Shown in pieces: positions 52,794-63,535 of a stretch of 64,000 bases of DNA (the stretch's first letter is position 1; every line of letters begins with the position of its first letter). Made by a program: the position numbers and the translations under genes. This DNA comes from Ottelia alismoides (Eukaryota > Streptophyta > Magnoliopsida > Alismatales > Hydrocharitaceae). The DNA is taken from contig JAZKJV010003126.1 in the NCBI GenBank assembly GCA_037367405.1, positions 2,108,001 to 2,172,000 of the forward strand, in the 5' to 3' direction. The notes under the pieces were generated by a model, which was not told the DNA's origin, ran no database searches, and worked only from the letters and a program-made list of their open reading frames with translations.

Positions 52794-55737
52794 TCAGGGG
52801 GAGACGTTTCGGGAGCTCGTCTGGAGCAGCACCTAGACCGCGACGATCTTTTGGACCGATACGTCGACCGTTTCAGCAGCAGAGGTCAGACAGACGGTTT
52901 CGACCTACAGGTTCGACATTCTCTGGCAGTGCTCGCTCTTCTCCATCGACTACTCTAGGAGGAGCACTCGCCGGACGTGGTACAGAGTCCGCTCGACCAT
53001 CTGGGTCGCAGCGAGTAGACCGACCACCAGCCGGACCAGCTCGGAGCACAGGCACAGCTACTCCACCTACCAGGCCAGTCAGATGCTATCGATGTCATGA
53101 GTGGGGACACTATCGCTCACAGTGCCCACAGGTAGCTGGTGAGCCTCAACCACAGCCTTCACAGTCACAGCCTCAGACACAACGTTCAGGGAGTTTCCGT
53201 GGCAGGAACTCCAACTTTAGGCGGCAGCAACAGAGACAGACGCAGAGTGTGGCAGGTTCTAGTGCTGCATCAGCCAGGCAGGGACAGTTACATGCCGTTA
53301 CTGAGGAGCAGGCACGTTCAGCGGCTACAGTGGTGAAAGGTATGGTCTCAGTCTTGGGCCGACCTTTCCATGTTTTATTCGATTCCGGTGCGACACACTC
53401 TTTCCTTGCTTCGAGGCTACTTGCTTCTTTAGGTAGAGTCGCAGAGACTCTCTCTTCTCCGTATCACATCCGAGGGCCTGGTGGACAGTTATTCATTATT
53501 TCACTGATAGTCAGGCACTTGCCCATACTGATTGGAGGTCATGAGATGATCGCAGATTGCCTACTTCTGCAGCTTGATGAGTTCGACTTGATATTGGGCA
53601 TGGATTGGTTATCCACTCATCATGCACTTGTTGATTGCTTTAGGAAGACCGTTGTCTTCAGAATTCCTGATCTACCCGAGTTCACTTTTGAGGATACTTT
53701 GCATGACTCCACCATGGAGTATATTTCAGTGTTGCGGGCCCAGCGACTTGTTGATCAGGGTTGTGATTCATACCTTGCATTTGTGCGGGAGGTATCTGAT
53801 CATGAGCCGATGACACAGGACATCCGAGTAGTATCAGAATATCCAGATGTCTTTCCTGATGAGCTACCAGGGCTACCTCCTGAGAGAGAGATCGAGTTCG
53901 AGATCACATTGCTGCCAGATACACAGCCGATCTCTATGGCACCTTATCGCATGGCACCAGCCGAGTTGAGGGAGCTGAAGGTGCAGTTGCAGGAGTTGCT
54001 AGATTTGGGATTCGTGAGACCGAGCACTTCACCTTGGGGTGCTCCGGCTCTATTTGTCAAGAAGAAGGATGGATCCATGAGGTTATGCATCGATTACCGG
54101 CAGCTGAACAAGAGAACGGTGAAGAACCGTTATCCTTTGCCGCGCATTGATGATTTATTTGATCAGCTTCAGGGATCTTCGGCTTTCTCGAAGATCGATC
54201 TTCGCTCAGGCTACCATCAGCTGAGGATTCGCGAGTAGACATTCCAAAGACAGCCTTCAGGACTCGCTATGGACACTATGAGTTTGTGGTGATGCCGTTT
54301 GGGCTCACCAATGCACCTGCGGCTTTCATGGACATGATGAACCGTATCTTCCGTCCATACTTGGACAAGTTTGTAGTGGTGTTCATCGATGATGTGCTTA
54401 TCTATTCACGAAATGAATGGGATCATGCGAATAATCTACGGATTGTTTTGGACACATTGCGACAGCACAAGCTATATGCCAAGTTGAGCAAGTGTGAGTT
54501 CTGGTTATCCCAGGTCTCATTTCTCGGGCATATCATTTCTGGAGCAGGCATTGCAGTTGATCCTGCGAAGATAGATGCAGTTATGTCTTGGGAGCAGCCC
54601 AAGACAGTCACTCAGATTCGGAGCTTCCTCGGATTAGCAGGTTATTACAGACGCTTCGTCAGCGGTTTTTCACGCATCGTTCGCCCTCTGACACGACTGA
54701 CTCAGAAAGGAGTTCCATTCATTTGGGACGATTCATGTGAGCATGCCTTCCAGACACTGAAGGAGAGGTTGACTACAGCGCCTATTCTTGCTCTTCCTTC
54801 AGGAACTCAGGACTATGCAGTATACACAGATGCATCTGGAGAAGGCCTAGGAGCAGTGTTGATGCAGAGAGGACAGATGATTGCTTACGCATCACGGCAG
54901 TTGAGACCGCACGAGCGGAACTACCCCACACATGACTTAGAGTTGGCGGCAGTTGTCTTCGCCTTGAAGATCTGGCGCCACTATCTATATGGGGTGAACT
55001 TCGAGATTTTCACAGACCACAAGAGCCTAAAGTACATCTTTGATCAGAAGGAGTTGAACATGAGACAGCGCAGATGGCTCGAGCTGCTGAAGGATTATGA
55101 TTGCACGATCTCTTACCATCCCGGTAAGGGAAACGTGGTGGCTGATGCACTTAGCAGGAGAGCGCATGCTGATGGTACGGCGAACTGGCTATACACGTGG
55201 GATACGCTTGCAGCTTTGACCGATTGGCATCCTCAGGAGAGCGCATCCATTTCTACCGCCGTGCCTCCACGATACAGCAGCCTTTGGGATCGTATTGTAG
55301 AGGGCCAGAAGACCGATCCTTGGATTCATGATAGATACATGCGCGCCGTCAAGGACGAATTTGATGACTTTGTTGTGATGGAGTCTATTTTATGGAAGGC
55401 AGGACGGGTCGTTGTACCCAATGACGAGCAGCTTCGCAGAGACATTCTCGATGAGGCACACAGTTCACGGTTATCTATCCATCCAGGCAGTACGAAGATG
55501 TACCGTGATCTGCGTCGACATTTCTGGTGGGATGGAATGAAGCGCGATGTGGCACTACATGTTAGCAGATGCATGACCTGTCAGATGGTCAAGGCTGAGC
55601 ACAGGAGACCGCCAGGATTACTGCAGTCTCTCCCCATTCCCGAGTGGAAATGGGAGAGCATTTCTATGGATTTCGTCACAGGTCTGCCAAAGACACTAGG
55701 TGGCCATGATTCTATATGGGTCATTTTCAATTTATAA
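52794..55737 (+). pseudogene. Gypsy gag-pol: knuckle, protease, RT, RNase H and truncated integrase
   Basis: The gag tail is Ser/Arg/Gln-rich with one CCHC knuckle [14 protein letters not shown] (53084-53125). Protease has [17 protein letters not shown] begins [18 protein letters not shown] and contains [35 protein letters not shown], then after a frameshift at about 54235 [20 protein letters not shown] and the active site [11 protein letters not shown]. RNase H has [13 protein letters not shown] and HNLELAAVV-like [20 protein letters not shown]. Integrase keeps the HHCC zinc region ([31 protein letters not shown]) and the first Asp ([10 protein letters not shown]), then stops at 55737. The sequence resembles the Tekay/Del branch of chromoviruses (inference). 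Confidence 0.88.
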
Positions 55738-57395
55738 TAAAACTAATATTTAATCTGTACAAATAGCACTTTTGTTTTTTCAAAAGATTTTAAAATTTAT
55801 ATATATATATATATATTTTTATAAATTATCTGTACATTTAATCTTCTTTCCCTTTCAACAAAAGAATTAGAAAGAAAAATATTGCTAGAGAGAATCAACT
55901 CGACTGCTCACTATTTATCTCAGAATGGACTTCTTGTATTCTTACAAATTTTCATAGCATTGATTAATATTGTAATGATGGTCGGTACTCTAGAAGCAGT
56001 ACAAGACTCTTGTATAATACATCAATCTTCCATCTCTTTCTAATTTTGCATGATAGGATAAGATGGTTTCATGCCAACAGTAAATTTCCAGTAAAAAGTT
56101 TAGCAATTATAATCTTATTTAGCACCAATACATAATATTCAAAAACCTTCACCAAAAATCAGAATGATATTTACTGAGATTTAAGTGTTAGTTTTGTATG
56201 AATTCAAATCACATTTTTTTTTCAAGGAGTTTAAGGTGTAAAATACTTGCATGGCAGCAAGAGGAAGGGTTAAGGAGTGTACCTAATTAGATTGTTTTCA
56301 ATTTGGAAGAACAATGTTTGCATGCAACAACTTCAATTGGGCCAATTTCTGAAGCAATTGGAGGAGGTTCCAGCAGTTAGGCTGCAGATGAAGGCCTGGA
56401 CAGCAGCAAAGAAGGAGAAGGGGGCTCTCTTCTTGTAAGAATTTGAGGAGGATTAGAGATCCAATAAATGGAAGTAGGGAATTGGAGGAAATTTGGGAGA
56501 GAATATGGAAAAATAAGGAGGAAATAGATGGATTGTACCTTGATCTTTACATGCAAAAAGGGAAGAAGTTGAGTTCCAGCAACTGGAGGGGAAAGCTACA
56601 GCAGAAATCCAGAGAAGGGGAATTGGGGAGGGCCCCTCTTACGGCTGGAAATAGATGGAGAGAGAGAAAACAGAGGTTATGCACCTTCTCGTTGGGAAAG
56701 ATAGGGAAAAAAAAGAGAGGCTTGGGGTATTTAATGAGGCTTAGGTTGATAGGATTGAGGGAGTGTGGTCTTTAAAAAATTGACACATGTGTACCTTAAC
56801 CATGCCAAGTGGGGAGAGACTCTAAAGAATAAAACCCAACGATACTGCAGTCTGCATAGCAGACATAGCAGACAGAAAATAAAAATTTATTTTATTTTTT
56901 TTATATCTTATTTATGTATTTTTCTCTCTTATTTTAAAGTCGCTCGTAATCGCACCTCGAGTGTCGGATTCCGACACGAAATGTCTCGATTTGATCGTCT
57001 TTCAACGACGATCAAAATGAGTATAATGTTGACATACTTTCGGTCGAGTTTCGAATACCCGAAATTTTTGGATACGGCTTTTGTCTAAGACTAAATTTTG
57101 TGATTTAAAAATATCATATGACCTCCGATTGACGAACGGTCGATTCCGTTGGTCTTGTATCGTCGAATCGGACCTTATGATGGTCTCGGTTCATTTCGCG
57201 GTTTCCGAATTTGCGACGCGGCTTTTCACGGCGCGCATTACGAAATGACCGATTTTCGGTTGATTTCGCCCGAACGACTTTTGATTCATGATCAATTGGT
57301 CATTTTAGGTTGTTTAGTATTGACCGACAACGTTTTTGGGTTCATTAGACCCAAAATCGGACGACTTCAGGTTTGATTGGAAACCGGATGCTACA
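55738..57395 (+). other. Non-coding tail of the gypsy element, possible 3' LTR
   Basis: No gene is supported. A (TA)n run lies near 55800, and the 3' end is defined by the GTATC duplication. No segment repeats the 5' end at 52712, so LTR status is unproven. Confidence 0.4.
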
Positions 57396-57400
57396 GTATC

Positions 57401-59033
57401 TCTTCCCCGCCCTCCTGTCACTTACCTCCACGCCCGAGATGAGGTCAGTCACCATGATAGAAGAAGCAACTACAGCATCCCTACGAAGGCCAGCACAGTT
57501 GGAGCTCGAGGGAGAGGGTGCTGAAACAAAGGATGGAGGTTCCTGCGCCCGAGACAACCCCTCCGCTGTGAGAGGAGTGATGAGCGGAATTGAAGACGGC
57601 TGAGGAGAGCCACTTAGCGCATCACCAGACCCCCACCAAGAAAAAGGCCACGTCGGTGAGGCCGAGAAAGCCACAAAAGGCAAGAACATAGCGGGGTCCG
57701 AGGAGGAAGAAAAAAACCGACTGAAACCCGCATCTGATAAGCCCTTCACACCCGCTACAGCACTTGGCGTCAAACCTGGATCCGCGAGAGGGTCCGCGTG
57801 CGCATTCCGGGCTCTTGGACCCGCATCCACATCAGACGAGTAAGTTGTTGGCGACCTGGTTGGTACCCCTCTGCCCACGTCATCAGGCAAAGGGAATTTG
57901 TTTGACGGCAAGTACAGATTCCGGGACGAGTCCCCGAAGCGCCGCGTGCAATGAACCGTGCGCGTCGTTCCACCCAATGCTCCCCTCGGAAAACCAACTG
58001 CCAACACGGAACTCGAAGCATCGTCGGTTTCTCCATCGGTCATCTCTCTCGAAATCTCCAACGGAGGCGGAGGCTCGTTGATTTGAAGCTCGATTCTGAA
58101 TGTGTAGCAACCGACCTCCATTTCCGCGAAAGTGCTTCGAGCTCTTACCTTGTCCAGGAAGCTCGTGTTGCATTCTAATAAGACCCTCGTGTCCTCCACT
58201 GGTGCACCAGGCTTTAGCCCATTATCCAGCACCGCTCGAACCGTGCCCCACCAGCGCAGGGCCTTCTTCAAGCATCCTATCGATCGAGATAGGAAGGGGA
58301 GACCCTTGATCCTAGCAACACAAACCTCCATCTCCGTACAGGACCCATCTGCAAATCGCAAGCTCCTCCAGCAAACATTACCGACATCGCCATTCATAAG
58401 AGGCGATCCCTCTGAGATGACGATAAACCACGTACACAGCATCTTCGATCATCCAGCTTCACCACATCGCCAGAGAACCGCGGCCCAAGGAATCCATGCA
58501 GGTTGGAGTACACAACGTCCATCACGATAACACCCCTCGTCGCAAACCCGATCAGCGCATGCAAACCTGCACCGCGAACGTTCTCCCTCCCCTCAACAGA
58601 GGTCGACGAACCACCACCCCCTACCACAGGAATGGGAATACTTACAGGTTGCGTTGTAGTTGCACTCCGAATCTCCGATGTACGTTCTCCACCACCTCCG
58701 CGTAGGTTGGCCCCCCCGACTAATAGATGAAGCATGTAGGTTGTCGGGCCCCGCGAGATTGTTGGTGCAATGCCCACATAAAAAAGTCGGACCCCACGCC
58801 GGTACCGATGCCTCGGCAGACCCAAAAACCGCAATGCACTTCACTTGCCAGTGACCAGTCTTCCCGCAAGAATAGCATCTTAGCGGGGAAGGACAGAACG
58901 AAGCGACGTGCCCCCTAGCTCCACACCGGAAGTACCTCTGCTCAGGCTTCCTATGGGTCACTCGCGTCCACTCCCCCCTTCCCTCTTCGACAGGCTCCTC
59001 TTCATGGCCGAAAGCTCGCTTCTCTTGCTCCAC
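57401..59033 (-). pseudogene. LINE-4 ORF1 (main part)
   Basis: The N-terminus (frame 58593-59033) has EWTRVTHRKPEQR followed by two knuckles: YFRCGARGHVASFC, with the first Cys changed to Tyr, and an intact CYSCGKTGHWQVKC. Frames 58394-58834 and 57345-58442 carry the rest, with RSLRFADGSCTEMEVCVARI, GLPFLSRSIGCL and VLLEC, aligned with LINE-2 ORF1. The final codons lie beyond the gypsy insertion at 52588-52706 and end AAA TGA, the TGA overlapping the ORF2 ATG (ATGA, 52584-52587). Two frameshifts disable it. Confidence 0.8.
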
Positions 59034-59130
59034 CTAGCGGAGAGCCGCATTCCCTTTCTCCGGACCACCGAACGCTCTCGCTATCGCACTCATTCTCGCA
59101 CTCCTTTGCGTGTCGCATCCTAGTCATTTT

Positions 59131-60531
59131 ACCTTGAATACAATGTCCATATGTAGGCAAAGTTTGGGCATGTAGAAAATCTAAAAGTCCATCCTTTATC
59201 AATCTATTGATCCTATTAATAGATAAATAACCAAGCCTTTGATGTCAAATCATGTTAGAATGATTTCCATCATCTCTGGTTTTTTTAGGTTTTTTTTACT
59301 AATGGTAGTAACATTCATGACAAATTCAATGCACAATTCATATAGTCCACTAGAAGTTAGAACACCATCCGCAATATATTTATCATAACGATTCATGACA
59401 AGTTTGCTACAAAATAGAAACGAATATCCATTTCTAACTAACTTAGATATAGATATAAGGTTCCTTCTAACAGCTGGAACATAAAGACACTCTTTAAGTA
59501 GCAGGACTCTTGTACTAGATAATGATAGTCTGCAAGTCTTGACGGTGACTGTTGCAACAGTTGCATCAAATCCCATATGGATGCCTATCTCCTCTTCATC
59601 AAGATTCCTAATTTCCTGAAATAGATGCAACAAATTGCATATATGAACAGAAGCATCAGAATCGATGATCCAACTACCTTCTCGTCCTACGAGAAAATTG
59701 GTTTCAATAATGAAAGTGGATTTTATACCTGCTGGGACTTTACCTTTCTCAACAGATTTAAGGTACTCTAGGAAATTAGGCTTCCAGTGCACCAGCTTCT
59801 TGCAGTGATGACAGACATCGGTCTTCTTCGATGTCATCAGTGTGGAAGCATTAGAAGAGGAGCCAACAGCTTGACTCTTCTTCTTCTGGACCAGACCCTT
59901 CCAAGATCCCTGCTTCCGACTGTGCATCCCCTTGACCTGTGCAACCATTGCACTGTCAGTGGGATTCTCTTTCTTCATTACATCTTCTGCAGACTTTAAT
60001 GAAGCCATAAACTCAGGATTAGTCAAGTTCAACTTATTCATGTGATACATTACCACATAGTTATTGAAAGACTTGGACAGAGACAGTAGAATGAAGTCGG
60101 GCTGCATTTCTGCATCCATCTCGGCCCCGAGAATTTCCAGTTCTGACAAATAACAAAACATTTTGATTTAGTGTTCTCGAATGGAAGTCCCTTCCTGCAT
60201 TTTCCAGCGAATAAGCTCTTTCATAACGTTGTAATGCTGAGTGCGGTTGGCATCACTAAACATCTCTTTGAGATTCAGCATTATATCCTAGCAAGTATCC
60301 ATATACACATGTTGCTTCTGGAGCACATTAAATAAAGATCTCAAAATATAACACTGAGCCAATGTATGATCTTCATCATATTTTTCATTGAATTTGATTT
60401 CTTCCGGTGTTTGAGGGTTTGTGTACTTGTTCTTGGATAGCACATAAGAGATGTGATGCGCAGAGAGAACAAGATCCAAATTATGAATGATTGACCTCCA
60501 AGATTCTGCTGAGTGGGTTTATGGATTTCAT
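59131..60531 (-). pseudogene. Copia-E gag, protease and pre-integrase
   Basis: Gag begins near the ATG at 60531 and continues in frames 60288-60479 and 59250-60161: YTNPQTPEEIKFNEKYDEDH, EMDAEMQPDFILLSLSKSFN and MYHMNKLNLTNPEFMASLKS, with a zinc knuckle CHHCKKLVHWKPNF, where the last Cys is Phe. The protease signature is SWIIDSDASVHICN (DSG has become DSD), followed by CLYVPAVRRNLISISKL. A stop after MMEIILT precedes the degraded HHCC segment. UBN2-type gag of this kind is typical of the Tork/SIRE side of copia. Confidence 0.83.
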
Positions 60532-61823
60532 TGTCTGATATTAAAAATGCACTATATTAGAACATATAAATAATTATATATTCAAGTTTAAATATTTGAT
60601 TAAGGATTTTTAATCAAATTAATCTTGCATTTTCAACTCTAAAAGTCCAATCCCGAATTAACTTTCAAAGCAAGAGATATACTTACTGCTATATCTCTAG
60701 TAAGAACTGGAATCTCCTTTTTACCTTTATTACATCCAATAATATGAGAAACTGTAGCTCGAATAAAAAGAAACGGGAACACAATCCTCCTTGCAAGTCC
60801 AACTTGCATTTCCCAATTCGACTTTTAACACCGGGGCCCACCACCCCTAAGGCGATGTTGACCCTTCATTAATTGAACTAACCGTCAACAAGATTAGAAC
60901 TCGCTATCCGCAATCCAATATCGCCTCAATAATATGAAGAACCGATATTGAGGTCACTACGCATACGGCCTTATTCTTCCGAGAAGCAAAGAGCCCGATC
61001 CATGTGCATTTGTATGCAAGAGCTATCACTTCAGACAGGCGTCTCCTACATACAATCCATGGCAACCGAATCCTTTGCCTTGACGGGAGACCATGGATGT
61101 TATTTATATGATCCTTCATATCACAATCAAATTTTAATTAATTATTATGAATCATATTCACATAATTAATTCTTCCAAAGGAATTATAACTCTATTCATA
61201 ATAGAGTATTTATTTTAATTAGATCTAATTAATTTAATCATATTAAATTAATCATCAATCCAATTCAATCAACCAACAAAGACTTAGGGTTTATTTGATA
61301 TTACTATATAGTATACACCTTTACAAGTACGTATTATTTTGTATTTTAATAATTAGAGTACAACTTGACTTACTCGTTTTATTCTTTCCTCAAAAACGAA
61401 TCCAGACAATACACTTGAGTTATGTTGGGAGGGAGCATTTCCTTGACATGAAAGGTGCTAATTAGTAAACCGAGCCATCATACCCGGACTAGACACCTCA
61501 CCATTCCGATTGAAAACAATACAAAATAATGTCAATGTACTTGCGGTTCTACCGACCAACTTTGATGACTGACATTATACTATATAATAATTACTGAGAA
61601 ATATTCAGCATTTTAAAACATTTTTGATATCCTAAATTTTTTAAGCATATCAAGTAACCATGTTTTGCATGTAAAACTTGTCCTACAACTATTGTAGGAT
61701 AAACTAGAGTTTTCATGAAACATACATTCAATGGCCAATGATGTTCAATCAATTATTTTCATAAATATTAAGCATCAAATTTAATCAAGGTAAATTCATA
61801 TTATCATGATTTACATTGAATGA
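60532..61823 (-). other. AT-rich non-coding stretch, possible Copia-E 5' LTR
   Basis: TGTCTGATATTA (60532-60543) matches 8 of 12 positions of the initiator-Met primer-site complement and stands where one is expected, just before gag. The 1.28 kb to its right would then be the 5' LTR and flank, but there is no second LTR to compare and no clear edge. No gene is seen. Confidence 0.35.
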
Positions 61824-62137
61824 TGTTGGAGCATAAGTTGTAAGCGCCCATTGTGTTGTAGCAGGGTAAATGGATCCTGGAGGAGATCCATTTACCCCAT
61901 TCTGTGTTTAGTCCCACATCGTCCAGTGGTGGGACTTGGAGGCTCTGGAGAGGCTATATAAGGAGCCCCAGACCTCCTGTATCCATTGAGAAAGTCAATA
62001 AACAAACACGCCCCGTAGAGGGCTTCTCCCGTGGTTTCATCCCGCTCCTCACGGAGTAGGGTTCCACGTAAAATCCCGCATTCTTATCCTTGTTTATCTT
62101 TTTCCATGTTTACGCTTCCGCTTCCGATTTTCTAGCA
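61824..62137 (+). repeat. 5' LTR of coding-poor element 3
   Basis: 314 bp, TGTTGGAGCATAAG to GATTTTCTAGCA, closely similar to member 1 LTRs read on the minus strand. GGCTATATAAGGAG near 61953 is the likely promoter box. Confidence 0.88.
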
Positions 62138-62149
62138 TGGTATCAGAGC
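62138..62149 (+). other. Primer-binding site of coding-poor element 3
   Basis: Exact TGGTATCAGAGC directly after the LTR, followed by GGGTTCGATTC, which extends the complementarity towards the T-arm of the tRNA. Confidence 0.92.
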
Positions 62150-63535
62150 GGGTTCGATTCTCGAGGAATCATTTTATGGTCTTTCATTTAGTCCAGTTTT
62201 GATTATTGTTCGTTCTGCAATATTTCCTATTCGTGGATTTATTCTTGAAGATCGTCAAGAGGAGTCTGTTCTTTAGTTTGATCGTGAAGATTATTCTTAC
62301 GCTCATTCAAAGAATTTTTAGGGTTCCACTCAGGAACCCTAGATCTGGTTTCCACGATGAAAGATGTTCTGGTGGCTCCTCCTCAATCGCACGCATCTCA
62401 GTCCAGCAGACGCAAGTTCATCTGGGTGGTTTAGCACCCAGGTCATTCTCCATCGGCAGCCCTCGCGCCCAGCATCTGAAGCACGAGTCACAGACCCCTC
62501 CGCGCGTACCTCCAGGCTACAGCGACAGCAAGTTCTCGTTGGCGGGCCCTCGCGCACAGACAACGCGCGCGCAGGCGATCCTCTCCGCCAGGATCTCGCG
62601 CACCTTCCAGCATGTGCCATCACGATCCCTCCTGGCGCCATGTCCCAAGAAGCCAACCCTGGCGGCGCGTGCCACAGGAGCAACGCCACCAGTCGTCCTA
62701 CAACTCATGAAGCAAGCAACGACGCACCTTCTTGCGCAACCACCCCGCTGTACTTGCGCGGGTGACGCGCCTCCTTCAGATCGACGAAACATCTCCAGGC
62801 GGCGCATCGTCAAGCTACGCATCTCCAAGCCCGCGACAGCACCAGGAGGCGCTCCCAGCGCCATTTTCCCCTTTCTCCCAACGCTACACGAGGCGTGCGA
62901 TCCTGCGCATGCACGCAATCCGGCGCCATCTTCCCCCAATGCGCTCGCAGCACCCTCTGCACGCACCATTCGATCCGCAGGCGGCTCCTCCAGCCTCCGC
63001 CTTGGCTACAGGCGCATCATCGGTGCCGGAAACTCCTCCCCAGCAGTTCTCCCGCGATGTCGGCAACCAAGTGGCGTCTCCCCAGGCAGCCCTCTTCGAT
63101 GACCTCCATACGGCGATTGTGCCCTAGCCCTTCGCGCGACGAGATCCTCCTCCTTTGTAGCAGTGGGCTTCGGCGGCGCGCATAATACGAATTCCCAATG
63201 GGGGGCGGCAGGTCCATAAAGGAGGGTTCCAACTGGGAACCCTAAATAAGCCCATGTGGTGTTATATATTTTTTTTGCCCTTTACTGTTAGGGCTAAGGT
63301 GGTCCGAAGGAAAAGGAGAGAAAAGATTAAAAAAATGAAAAAAAAAAAGAAAAGAAAAGAAGGGGGCATGCGGTTATAAAAAAAAATATTTTGGGGGGAG
63401 GTCAGAGAGTTTTGGGCTATTTTGACCGTAAGTTTTGGAAAAATTGAGGGGAGGCTGAGATGTTGGGCCCTTTTTGAGCCGAGTTAATTTGTTTGCAAAA
63501 AAAAAGGAAGAAAAAAAAAGGCGCGTATATATAGC

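Larger units (their letters stand above)
52712..57395 (+). mobile_element. Ty3/gypsy (chromovirus-like) element inside LINE-4 ORF1
   Basis: The ends TGTGAACCCC and GATGCTACA are flanked by a 5-bp duplication GTATC (52707-52711 and 57396-57400), and LINE-4 ORF1 resumes on both sides. It contains gag C-terminus, protease, RT, RNase H and integrase start. I cannot find matching LTRs: the 5' end is only about 80 bases before gag-like sequence. From 55738 to 57395 the sequence is non-coding, AT-rich at first, then contains several ACGACTTTTGATTC-like words, and may be 3' LTR. Internal deletions at both ends are the likeliest explanation. Confidence 0.82.
48936..59114 (-). mobile_element. LINE-4: full-length L1-type LINE with a 16-bp duplication, split by a gypsy element
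   Basis: GCATCCTAGTCATTTT occurs at 48920-48935 and at 59115-59130, and the element begins (3' end) with a T run at the left. Without the gypsy insertion it is about 5.5 kb. From right to left: ORF1 with two zinc knuckles, ORF2 with endonuclease, RT and zf-RVT, and a 3' UTR sharing GGGGGATACACTC with LINE-3. It interrupts the pre-integrase region of Copia-E. Confidence 0.92.
39010..60531 (-). mobile_element. Copia-E: Tork-like Ty1/copia element split by Copia-D and LINE-4
   Basis: Minus-strand order from the right is gag and protease (59131-60531), integrase start (41053 side), integrase core, RT and a piece of RNase H ending near 39020. The two halves join exactly when Copia-D (41054-48908) and LINE-4 (48936-59114) are removed: CIQGKMTRMPFRNK then a stop, CESILDLIHTNVCDPF. 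The proteins differ from the Copia-A family and resemble the Tork/Angela/SIRE side of plant copia (inference). The 3' end is missing, and the 5' LTR could not be delimited. Confidence 0.82.
61824..63535 (+). mobile_element. Coding-poor LTR retrotransposon, family member 3, cut by Copia-G
   Basis: Plus-strand element with a 314-bp 5' LTR, exact primer site and an interior with the family plan: GC-rich core (about 62320-63243) bounded on both sides by AGGGTTCC-N5-GGAACCCT, then an A-rich tract (63300-63530). The 3' end lies beyond Copia-G, outside the window. The 298-codon ORF at 62206-63102 is Ala/Pro/Arg/Ser-rich, matches no family I know and is probably a by-product of GC-rich sequence. Confidence 0.82.

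Noticed and set aside
56443..57376. ORFs of 75-110 codons in the gypsy tail
   Set aside because: No homology that I recognise; Lys/Arg-rich or random composition in non-coding, possibly LTR, sequence.
61423..61823. TGTTGGGAGGG as the start of another copia LTR
   Set aside because: No polypurine tract, primer site or second copy is nearby, and the sequence does not match the other TGTTGGGAAAAG LTRs past the first bases.
62206..63102. 298-codon ORF as a captured host gene or gag
   Set aside because: The composition is Ala/Pro/Arg/Ser-biased with no motif, relatives at 14687 and 44892 do not preserve a matching ORF, and all frames in this GC-rich block are relatively open.
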